From contig NZ_JAHHZN010000020.1 in NCBI RefSeq assembly GCF_018760735.1, forward strand, positions 1 through 64,000: a stretch of 64,000 nucleotides of DNA. Reading direction: 5' to 3'. The notes under the pieces were generated by a model, which saw only the letters and a program-made list of their open reading frames with translations, was not told the DNA's origin and searched no databases. Positions 32,814 to 39,739 of the stretch are shown one piece after another. Each line of letters opens with the position of its first letter. Within the stretch, counting starts at the first letter, position 1. Origin of the DNA: Hymenobacter piscis. Its GTDB lineage: Bacteria > Bacteroidota > Bacteroidia > Cytophagales > Hymenobacteraceae. The position numbers and the translations under genes were made by a program.

Positions 32814-33383
32814 TTAGCCGCCACCGTCCAGAGCCGGCGCCCCGCCCGCGCTGAGCGCGCGCACCAGTTGCGTGAGCTGGCCGAAGTAGGCCGAAAGCCA
32901 CTCGCGGGTAAGCGTGGCCTCGGTTAGCTGCAGGTAGAAGTTTTCCAGGGCCAGCTGAAACACGCCGCCCAGCAGGTGGGGCGCCAGGTGCGAAGGCAGC
33001 TCCCGGGCCCAGAGGGCCAGAAACGCCTCGGCTGCCGGCCCCGAGGCTTCGGCCAGGCACTCGGCATAGGGGCCGTGGCGGCGGTGCACCCGCAGCTGCC
33101 GCTGAAACAGCAGGTCGGTGCGGTGCTCGAGCAGCACGGTAATCAGCTCGGGGTCGAGGCTGCCGCACGCCGCCTCGCGCCGGGCCAGCTGCCGCGCCCG
33201 CCCGACGTGGCAGCGCAGCAGCTGCCCGATGAACACTTCCAAATCGGCGAAATGGTGGTAAAACGAGGACTTGCTGATGCCCACCCTGCGGGCCAGCACT
33301 TCCACTTTCAGGCCGGCGGGGCCGGTGGCGGCAAACAGGTCGTAGCCCGCTTGCAGCCAGATGGCCGTGGGGTCTTCTTTCAT
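32814..33383 (-). CDS. TetR-family transcriptional regulator
   Basis: This 189-residue protein has the TetR helix-turn-helix at its N terminus (IWLQAGYDLFAATGPAGLKVEVLARRVGISKSSFYHHFADLEVFI), followed by an all-helical ligand domain of unknown specificity. ATG 33383. It is upstream of, and probably in one unit with, the small membrane protein, and is likely to repress its own operon until a ligand binds. Confidence 0.85.
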   Translation of the reverse strand: MKEDPTAIWLQAGYDLFAATGPAGLKVEVLARRVGISKSSFYHHFADLEVFIGQLLRCHVGRARQLARREAACGSLDPELITVLLEHRTDLLFQRQLRVHRRHGPYAECLAEASGPAAEAFLALWARELPSHLAPHLLGGVFQLALENFYLQLTEATLTREWLSAYFGQLTQLVRALSAGGAPALDGGG

Positions 33384-33510
33384 GCGTCAGGCATAATGCT
33401 TTGCTGCGGCCCCGGGGGCTGCGGGCCGGGAAGTACCGGAGCCGGCTCTTCTGTTTTCCGCTAAGCCTGGCAGCGCAGGACTTTGGTGGCCCTGGCCCGG
33501 TGGCCCAGGA

Positions 33511-34533
33511 TCAGAGCCTGGTGAACAGACCGGCGAATTCAGTTTTGAGGTGGTTTACCGTCGTGCCGCCAATGTTGTCGAATACCTTGGACTTGGTTTC
33601 GTAGTTGACCAGCAGCTGGTGCGTGGACTTGAGCAGCTTCGTGAAGCTGGCCTCATCATCGCCCAGGTACTCGAGCACGGTCCGGATCTGCGCATCGGAC
33701 ACCTGCAGCTTCTGCAGCCGGGCAATAATGCGCTGGTGCAGCGTGGGCATTTCCGCAATAATGCCCAGAGTCAGCTGATCCGAGGCCTTCTGCTTCGGCC
33801 GGCCCGGGGGCGTGATGTCGATGATGGACGCGTCCTGCCCGTTTCCGGGGATAATGTGCTTGGGGATGGTAAAGAGGATCTTGCTGACCTTGCGCCCGGC
33901 TTTGATCGGCTCCCAGCCCACCATCCAGCCGATGTCGTGGAGCTCCTTAATGGCGGGCTCCAGCACGTAGCGCTTGAAATCGTAGAAAATGGTGTACGCC
34001 GTGTCGTCCGTGCCCACCATCTGCTCGCGCAGCGCGTCAATCTCCACTTCCCAGCTGCCCACGTCATCCCAGCTGGTGAGCACCCAGTAGAGCCGGTGCG
34101 CGTGGGCGCTCTTGAGTGTGAGTATGGTCTCAATCTCTACGGTGGTGTACTCACTGGCCAGCTCAAGCAGAAACGGCTTTATCTCGGGCGCAAAGTTGCC
34201 CGTTACGTACCCCGTTCCCTCATCAATTTCCATGAAGCTGATGATGCCGTAGTTTTTGATGTTCATCTTGCCCCGGGAGTTGGTACGGGCAATACTCACC
34301 ACCTTTCCCATCAGCGTTTTGCAGGCCGCATCAATCTGCTCGTACACCGGGCCGGATTTGGCCTTGGGAATAATGCGCTTCATGGGAATCCGGATCTGCG
34401 GCAACTCCAGCGACTTGGAATGGATGCAGCCCAGCGCCAGGGCAATAATGCGCGCCTCCATGTGGGTGAGCTTTAAAGGGGACCGGACCAGAATATTGGC
34501 CTGCCGGGCCTGAGGATAGAGGGAGGGTTCCAT
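33511..34533 (-). CDS. Rep_3 (RepB)-family plasmid replication initiator
   Basis: This 340-residue initiator binds iterons and opens the plasmid origin. The first winged-helix domain contains NILVRSPLKLTHMEARIIALALG and YGIISFMEIDEGTGYVTGNFAPEIKPFLLEL. The second begins near EIETILTLKSAHAHRLYWVLTSW, the most conserved part of Rep_3 proteins, and includes DFKRYVLEPAIKEL. The C-terminal 90 residues are variable. ATG 34533 is 28 bp from an inverted pair of half-iterons that probably serves for autorepression. The eleven full iterons lie just upstream (34625-34875). Confidence 0.93.
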   Translation of the reverse strand: MEPSLYPQARQANILVRSPLKLTHMEARIIALALGCIHSKSLELPQIRIPMKRIIPKAKSGPVYEQIDAACKTLMGKVVSIARTNSRGKMNIKNYGIISFMEIDEGTGYVTGNFAPEIKPFLLELASEYTTVEIETILTLKSAHAHRLYWVLTSWDDVGSWEVEIDALREQMVGTDDTAYTIFYDFKRYVLEPAIKELHDIGWMVGWEPIKAGRKVSKILFTIPKHIIPGNGQDASIIDITPPGRPKQKASDQLTLGIIAEMPTLHQRIIARLQKLQVSDAQIRTVLEYLGDDEASFTKLLKSTHQLLVNYETKSKVFDNIGGTTVNHLKTEFAGLFTRL

Positions 34534-34560
34534 GAGGAAGGTAAAATAAGGCTCGCCTAA

Positions 34561-34591
34561 ACTACGGAAATTTCTTATAATCTTCCGTAGT
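34561..34591. promoter_or_regulatory. Inverted half-iterons at the rep promoter (autorepression operator)
   Basis: ACTACGGAA (34561-34569) and TTCCGTAGT (34583-34591) are perfect inverted copies of the iteron core TTCCGTAG. They sit 28-58 bp before the rep start codon. In iteron plasmids such inverted repeats bind Rep dimers and repress rep. Confidence 0.75.
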
Positions 34592-34624
34592 GCCGGCCCG
34601 GCAGTCCGGCAGGTAAGGCAGGCG

Positions 34625-34875
34625 GGTGTAATTTCTTCCGTAGTTGTCCGGGCGGGTGTAGTTTCTTCCGTAGTTGCCGGGGTGGGTGTAGTTTCTTCCG
34701 TAGATGGTGTAGTTTCTTCCGTAGTCGGTGTAATTCCTTCCGTAGATGGTGTAGTTTCTTCCGTAGGTGGTGTAGTTTCTTCCGTAGATGGGTGTAATTT
34801 CTTCCGTAGTTGGGTGTAGTTTCTTCCGTAGTTGGGTGTAGTTTCTTCCGTAGCACGGTGTAATTTCTTCCGTAT
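34625..34875. repeat. Replication origin iteron array, eleven copies
   Basis: Eleven direct copies of GGTGTARTTTCTTCCGTAG start at 34625, 34655, 34685, 34706, 34727, 34748, 34769, 34791, 34813, 34835 and 34857. The steps are 30, 30, 21, 21, 21, 21, 22, 22, 22 and 22 bp, so most copies lie two helical turns apart. The copy at 34727 has a one-base change (ATTCC for ATTTC) and the last ends TAT instead of TAG. The array and the rep gene next to it define the plasmid origin. Confidence 0.95.
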
Positions 34876-34985
34876 TTAAACGATTCAAAAAATTGATTAT
34901 CAAGTAGTTATGGTGTATAGAAGAAAGAAGAAATAGAAGAATAGAAAATCAGAAAAGGGGCTCTGATTTTTTTTCTGTTTGGGGG
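34876..34985. other. AT-rich segment beside the iterons (probable unwinding region)
   Basis: About 100 bases of unusually AT-rich sequence, including TTTAAACGATTCAAAAAATT and an A/G-rich AGAAGAAAGAAGAAATAGAA strand, directly abut the last iteron. This is where the origin would melt. No perfect DnaA box is seen. Confidence 0.6.
34945..34973 (+). terminator. Intrinsic terminator inside the origin region, rightward
   Basis: AAATCAGA (34945-34952) pairs with TCTGATTT (34961-34968) around an 8-nt loop and is followed by a run of T, eight in all from 34966. There is no rightward protein-coding gene before it in the origin. Confidence 0.6.
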
Positions 34986-35060
34986 CTTAAAAAGCCGGTT
35001 TTTCAGGATACCTGGCAGGCTACACCCCTGGTGTGGTGCAACCTCCAACTTTCCGGGGAA

Positions 35061-35079
35061 CTACGGAAGAAATTACACC
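35061..35079 (-). repeat. Isolated inverted iteron
   Basis: CTACGGAAGAAATTACACC is the exact complement of an iteron (GGTGTAATTTCTTCCGTAG) in the opposite orientation, 185 bp from the end of the array and on the far side of the AT-rich segment. Confidence 0.85.
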
Positions 35080-35169
35080 GGGCGCTTGCCAGCCCTTCCG
35101 GCCCGCTTCGTTGAAACAGCCGGCAGTCAGCCGGGCACTCAGCCCCGTTCAGCCACTGGCTGCCCGGGC

Positions 35170-35232
35170 CGGAGCGCGGCCTCCTCCGGGCCGCCCGGCC
35201 GGCGCCGACGGCCCGGAGGAGGCCGCGCTCCG
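35170..35232. terminator. Perfect 24-bp GC-rich hairpin between origin and ModE-like gene
   Basis: Bases 35170-35193 and 35209-35232 are perfectly complementary over 24 bp, with a 15-nt GC-rich loop. No U-tract follows on either side. It insulates the origin from the following operon and could be a terminator; a structural or replication role cannot be excluded. Confidence 0.55.
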
Positions 35233-35278
35233 CAAAATGACGCTACTTTACGGTTCTCCGCTGCTAAACCCCTCTCAA

Positions 35279-35647
35279 ATGCGCCCTATGAAAGAGCTGT
35301 TGCTGGCCGACGTGCCATTCCGCTTCGATGGCCGGCTGTGGCTGGAAGGCCCCACCGACCGGTTTATGGGCGTGGGCCGTCTGCAGCTGCTCGAGCACAT
35401 TGCCGTCCTGGGCTCCATCTCGCAGGCCGCTAAAGCCATGCAGATGTCCTACAAGCGCGCCTGGGACCTGGTGGCTTCGATGAATGCGCAGGTGCGCACG
35501 CCCCTGGTCCAAACTCAGACCGGCGGCAAGCGCGGGGGTGGGGCGTCACTGACGCCCGCCGGGCAGCAGGTAGTAGCCGAGTTCCAGGCCCTGCAGGCCC
35601 GTTTCCAGGCCTTTCTGGCCGCCGAAACAGCCCGGCTTAATGGCTGA
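35279..35647 (+). CDS. Stand-alone ModE-like winged-helix regulator
   Basis: This 122-residue protein consists of only the N-terminal DNA-binding domain of ModE: GRLQLLEHIAVLGSISQAAKAMQMSYKRAWDLVASMN, then PLVQTQTGGKRGGGASLTPAGQQVVAEF. The SYKRAWDLV recognition helix and the GGK(R/G)GGGA wing are diagnostic. The molybdate-binding Mop domains of E. coli ModE are absent, so either it senses oxyanion through another route or a partner does. ATG 35279 is used; ATG 35288 also fits. It is followed by a ModE-type palindrome and a TonB receptor in the same direction, which are its probable target. Confidence 0.88.
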   Translation: MRPMKELLLADVPFRFDGRLWLEGPTDRFMGVGRLQLLEHIAVLGSISQAAKAMQMSYKRAWDLVASMNAQVRTPLVQTQTGGKRGGGASLTPAGQQVVAEFQALQARFQAFLAAETARLNG

Positions 35648-35681
35648 GATTGGCCGAGTGCGGGCAGAAGCCGGCCAGGTC

Positions 35682-35703
35682 GTTATATTTGTCCGGATAT
35701 AAC
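35682..35703 (+). promoter_or_regulatory. ModE-type operator overlapping a -7 promoter element
   Basis: GTTATAT (35682-35688) and ATATAAC (35697-35703) are perfect 7-bp inverted arms around 8 bp. With the preceding C this reads CGTTATATTTGTCCGG, close to the E. coli modA operator, which begins CGTTATATTGTCG. TATATTTG (35684-35691) is an exact Bacteroidota -7 element, so a bound regulator would block RNA polymerase. The site is 34 bp after the ModE-like stop and 88 bp before the receptor start. Confidence 0.8.
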
Positions 35704-35791
35704 CCTGGGTCCGAAGCGGCCCGCACCGTTTCCGGTGGCCCCTCCCTTTGCCCGTCTTTCGGCCACCCGACACCGCTTTTCGCCTAAGCAT

Positions 35792-38467
35792 ATGCCCCAT
35801 TTTTTACGCTTCAGGGCGCAGATGGCCACCGGAATCATTACCCTGGCTCTGGCCCACGCTGTGGCCGCGCAAAGCTCCGCTCCGCTGCCCTCCCGTCGTC
35901 CGGCCCCGGCGGATACCGCGCGCACTACCCTGACGGAAGTGGTGGTAACGGCCTCGCGGGTGGAGGAGAGCTTCCTGCAGTCGCCGGTGACGGTGGAGAA
36001 GCTCAACGCCCGGGCCCTGCGCCTGACGCCGGCGCCCTCGTTTTTCGAGGCCATCGAGCACCTGAAGGGCGTGCAGGTGCTGGCCCCCAGCCTGGGCTTC
36101 AAAGTCATCAACGCCCGCGGCTTCGCCAACACCACCAACGTGCGCTTCGCCCAGCTCGTGGACGGCATTGATAACCAGGCCCCGCACATCGGCGGTCCCA
36201 TCGGCAACGTGCTCGGCCCCGGCGACCTGGATATCCTGAGCGTGGAGGTGGTACCCGGCACGGCGGCCGCGCTCTACGGTCTGAACGCCATCAACGGGCT
36301 AGCCAACTTCCAGACCAGAAGTCCGTTCCGGTTTACGGGACTGAGCGTACGCCAGCAAACCGGCCTCAACCACCTGCAGGACCCCAACGTGGGTGCGGCC
36401 GGCCCGGACGGCATTGCCGGGCACCTGTTCTCCGAATCCAGCGTGCGCTACGCCCAGGTGCTGGTGCCCGACCGGCTGGCTTTTAAGGTGAATGGCAGCT
36501 ACCTGCGCGCCTACGACTGGGTGGCCAACGACCAGACTGACCTGTTTGCCCAAGGCAACGCCACCACCGGCCTGCTGGGGGCCGACAACCCGGCCCGCGA
36601 CCCGGTCAGCCGCTACGGCACCGAGTCGTCGAACCGCAGTACGCTCACGCTGGGCGGCCGGCAGTACGTGGTGGCCCGCACCGGCTACGACGAGCGCGAC
36701 CTGGTGGACTACACCATCAAGAGCCTGAAAGCCGACGCGGCCCTGCACTACCGCTTCCGGCCCGGCGTGGAGCTGGCCTACACCTACCGGGTGGCCGGCT
36801 TCGACAACGTATACCAGCGCTCTAACCGCTTCCGCCTGCAGGACTATGGCCTGCAGCAGCACGCCCTCACGCTGACCACGCCCGTAGTGCAGGCTCGCGC
36901 GTATGCCACGCTGGAAAACACGGGCAAAAGCTATAACCTGCGCTCCATGGGTGAAAACCTGGACCGCAGCTTCCGGCCCGATGCCGCCTGGAACGCGCAG
37001 TACACCGCCGCCTGGAACGCGGCCGTGGCCGCCGGCCAGCCGGTGGCCACAGCCCACGCTACGGCCCGCCTGGCGGCCGATGCCGGCCGCCTGCAACCGG
37101 GTACGCCCGCCTTCCGGGAGCGGCTGAGCCAGCTGCAGGACATCAACAACTGGGACCAGGGCGCGGCCCTGCGTGTGCAGGCCGACCTGCTGCACGCCGA
37201 GCTGCAGGTGAACCTGGCCGAAGCCTGGCGGCGGCGGGGCGGCCACCTGCCGGCGGGTCTGGATCTGCTGGCGGGAGCCGACCACCGCACCTACGTGGTT
37301 GTGCCCGACGGCAACTACTTCATCAACCCCGAGCCGGGCCGGGACCCGCTGCGGGACAAGCTGACCTACGGCAAAACCGGCGGCTTCGTGCAGGCCGGCG
37401 GGCGTTTGCTGGCCGACCGGCTGCGGCTGACGGCCACGCTGCGCGCCGACAAGAACGACTACTTCGCCGTGAAGCTCAACCCGCGCCTGACGGCCGTGTT
37501 TTCGCCCACCCGGCAGCAGAACTTCCGCCTCAGCTACCAGAGCGGCTACCGCTTTGCGAGTTTGTTCGAGGGCTTCAGCAACGTGAACAGCGGGCAGGTC
37601 AGGCGCATCGGCGGGCTGCGGGTGATGTCGGACGGCGTGTTTGAAAACAGCTACCTGCGCACCAGCATCGACGCCTTCAACGCGGCCGTGACGGCGGCCG
37701 TCAACGCCAGTACCACCGCCGAGCCTGCCGCCGAGAAGCGCCGGCAGGCCATTGCCGCCAACCAGGGCCGGCTGGTGAAAAACGCCTATACTTATCTCAA
37801 GCCGGAGTATATCCGCTCGCTGGAAGCGGGCTACAAGGCGGCCGTGCTGCCCCAGGGCCGGCTGCTGCTCGACGTGGACTTCTACTACAACGCCTACCGC
37901 GACTTCATCGCCCAGGTGGAGGCCTACGTGCCCCAGTCGGCCACCGGGGAGCCGCTGGTGGGCGCCGACCTGAACACGGTGGCTACCGCGCTCAACGCCC
38001 GCGCCGGCCAGGCCCGCTACCGCCTCTGGACCAACTCCAAGAGCCGGGTGCGCAACTACGGCGGCTCGGCCGGGGCGCGCTACGAGCTGGGCCGCGGCTA
38101 CCTGCTGGGGGCCAATACCACCTACACCCGCCTGCGCCGCCCCCAGAACGGCGACGGGCTGGAGGACGGCTTCAACACCCCGCGCTGGGCCTGGAACCTG
38201 AGCGTGACCAACGAAAACGTGGTGCCGAACGTCGGCTTCGGCCTCAACTACCGCCATCAGCAAAGCTACTTCTCGCAGACGTTTCTGGTGACGGGCACGG
38301 TGCCCGCCTACTGCACGCTCGACGCCCAGCTCAGCTACCATATCCCGGCCGCGCAGCTGCGCCTCAAGCTGGGGGCCAGCAACGTACTCAACCGCTACTA
38401 CGTCTCCTACCTGGGCGGCCCGAGCGTGGGCGGGCTCTACTACCTGACCCTGACCTACGGCCTGTAA
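35792..38467 (+). CDS. TonB-dependent outer-membrane receptor, candidate molybdate/tungstate importer
   Basis: This 891-residue receptor has a signal peptide (TGIITLALAHAVAAQ), a TonB-box-like start (TLTEVVVTASR), a plug with EAIEHLKGVQVL, VINARGFANTTNVRFAQLVDG and EVVPGTAAALYGLNAINGLAN, and a large barrel ending in GGLYYLTLTYGL. Unlike the receptor at 15837-18302 it has no carboxypeptidase-like N-terminal repeat. The plug tail is NAINGLANFQTRSP rather than the siderophore-type GGSINLVTKKP. A ModE-type operator and promoter are directly upstream and the ModE-like gene precedes it. Uptake of molybdate or tungstate, free or chelated, is therefore inferred; iron-siderophore transport is the alternative. 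Confidence 0.85.
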   Translation: MPHFLRFRAQMATGIITLALAHAVAAQSSAPLPSRRPAPADTARTTLTEVVVTASRVEESFLQSPVTVEKLNARALRLTPAPSFFEAIEHLKGVQVLAPSLGFKVINARGFANTTNVRFAQLVDGIDNQAPHIGGPIGNVLGPGDLDILSVEVVPGTAAALYGLNAINGLANFQTRSPFRFTGLSVRQQTGLNHLQDPNVGAAGPDGIAGHLFSESSVRYAQVLVPDRLAFKVNGSYLRAYDWVANDQTDLFAQGNATTGLLGADNPARDPVSRYGTESSNRSTLTLGGRQYVVARTGYDERDLVDYTIKSLKADAALHYRFRPGVELAYTYRVAGFDNVYQRSNRFRLQDYGLQQHALTLTTPVVQARAYATLENTGKSYNLRSMGENLDRSFRPDAAWNAQYTAAWNAAVAAGQPVATAHATARLAADAGRLQPGTPAFRERLSQLQDINNWDQGAALRVQADLLHAELQVNLAEAWRRRGGHLPAGLDLLAGADHRTYVVVPDGNYFINPEPGRDPLRDKLTYGKTGGFVQAGGRLLADRLRLTATLRADKNDYFAVKLNPRLTAVFSPTRQQNFRLSYQSGYRFASLFEGFSNVNSGQVRRIGGLRVMSDGVFENSYLRTSIDAFNAAVTAAVNASTTAEPAAEKRRQAIAANQGRLVKNAYTYLKPEYIRSLEAGYKAAVLPQGRLLLDVDFYYNAYRDFIAQVEAYVPQSATGEPLVGADLNTVATALNARAGQARYRLWTNSKSRVRNYGGSAGARYELGRGYLLGANTTYTRLRRPQNGDGLEDGFNTPRWAWNLSVTNENVVPNVGFGLNYRHQQSYFSQTFLVTGTVPAYCTLDAQLSYHIPAAQLRLKLGASNVLNRYYVSYLGGPSVGGLYYLTLTYGL

Positions 38468-38623
38468 ACGCTGGCAGGGGCACTGGCGGGCCCGTCTGCT
38501 TTCCATCCGGGCGGGGCCGGGGGCCGGCGCTTAATCTGCCGCGCCGGAAAAGCGTTTACTTTGCTGCTGCTTTGTCTTTTTCCCGCTGCCGGCCGGTACT
38601 GCCGGCGGAACACCCGTAGCCGC

Positions 38624-39643
38624 ATGTCTTCTTCCTCCCAACTCCCGCCGCCGGCCCGGACCACTGCGGTCGGCACCGATGTGGCCCACGCGGCCGCGCT
38701 GCTTGGCGCGGGCGAGCTGGTGGCCGTTCCTACCGAAACCGTGTACGGGCTGGCCGGGCACGGCCTGCGCGAAGACAGCCTGCGCCGCATCTTTGCCGTG
38801 AAGGGCCGCCCGCTTACCAACCCGCTCATCCTGCACTTTGCCAGCGTGGCCCAGCTGGGCGCCTACGTGCGCCTGGAGGCCGTGCCCGCGGCGGCCCACC
38901 AGCTGCTGGCCGCCTTCAGCCCGGGTCCCCTCACGCTGCTGCTGCCCCGCAACCCGGCGGTGGTGCCCGATTTGGTTACGGCCGGCCTGCCCGATGTGGC
39001 GGTGCGCATTCCGGCCCATCCGCTGGTGCAGGAGCTGCTCGGGCAGCTCGACTTTCCGCTGGCGGCCCCGTCGGCCAATCCCTTCGGCTACATCAGTCCC
39101 ACCCGGCCCGCGCACGTGCTCAGCCAGCTCGGCGGCCGGATTCCCTACGTGCTCGACGGTGGGGCCTGCCAGGCCGGTATTGAAAGCACGGTAGTCGGCT
39201 TCGGACCGGCCGGCGAGCCGGTGCTGTACCGGCCGGGCGTAATTTCCCTGGAAATGCTGCAGGCCGTGGTGCCGGCCGCCCGCCTGCGCACCGCGCCGGA
39301 AAAGGCCCGCCCGGCTGCCAGCCCGGGCCTGCTGCCCTACCATTATTCTCCCCATACGCCGTTGCAGCTGTTCGGGCCGGGGCTGGGGGTAGTGCCCGCG
39401 TTTGAGGCCGCCACGACCGGCGCGCTTACCCTGCGCGAGCCGCTGCCCGGTTTGCCCGCCGCCCAGCAGGTAGTGCTGAGCCCCGGCCGCGGCGACCTGG
39501 CCGAGGCCGCCCACGGGCTGTACGCCGCCCTGCATCAGCTCGATGCCCTGGGGCTGCAGCTGCTGCTGGCCGAGCGGCTGCCCGACTCCCGCCTGGGCCA
39601 GGCCCTGAACGAGCGGCTGGAAAAAGCCGCCGCCCGCCGCTAG
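38624..39643 (+). CDS. L-threonylcarbamoyladenylate synthase (Sua5/YwlC family)
   Basis: This 339-residue enzyme makes threonylcarbamoyl-AMP from threonine, bicarbonate and ATP, the first step of t6A37 tRNA modification. The YrdC fold is clear: AALLGAGELVAVPTETVYGLAGHGL, IFAVKGRPLTNPLILH, FSPGPLTLLLPRN, VAVRIPAHPL, PLAAPSANPFGYISPT and GIESTVVGF. A C-terminal Sua5 domain follows from about residue 215 (ASPGLLPYHYSPHTPLQLF), with the PGLLPYHYSPHTP linker that covers the active site. ATG 38624. An apparent duplicate of a housekeeping gene on a plasmid is unusual. Confidence 0.92.
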   Translation: MSSSSQLPPPARTTAVGTDVAHAAALLGAGELVAVPTETVYGLAGHGLREDSLRRIFAVKGRPLTNPLILHFASVAQLGAYVRLEAVPAAAHQLLAAFSPGPLTLLLPRNPAVVPDLVTAGLPDVAVRIPAHPLVQELLGQLDFPLAAPSANPFGYISPTRPAHVLSQLGGRIPYVLDGGACQAGIESTVVGFGPAGEPVLYRPGVISLEMLQAVVPAARLRTAPEKARPAASPGLLPYHYSPHTPLQLFGPGLGVVPAFEAATTGALTLREPLPGLPAAQQVVLSPGRGDLAEAAHGLYAALHQLDALGLQLLLAERLPDSRLGQALNERLEKAAARR

Positions 39644-39739
39644 CCCTGCGCCGCTAGCTGTATAGCCCCTGCGCCGAGCCGACAGCCGCCCAAAAAGCAA
39701 CATCCGGCCACTCCGCGCCGCCCCAGGGCCGGCTGCTGG

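Noticed and set aside
34625..34875. CRISPR array
   Set aside because: Repeat spacing is 21-22 bp with only 2-11 bp between 19-bp units and no cas genes; the repeats match plasmid iterons next to a Rep_3 gene.
35792..38467. Ordinary iron-siderophore receptor
   Set aside because: Not rejected by protein sequence alone, but the ModE-type operator and regulator next to it make molybdate/tungstate the better hypothesis.
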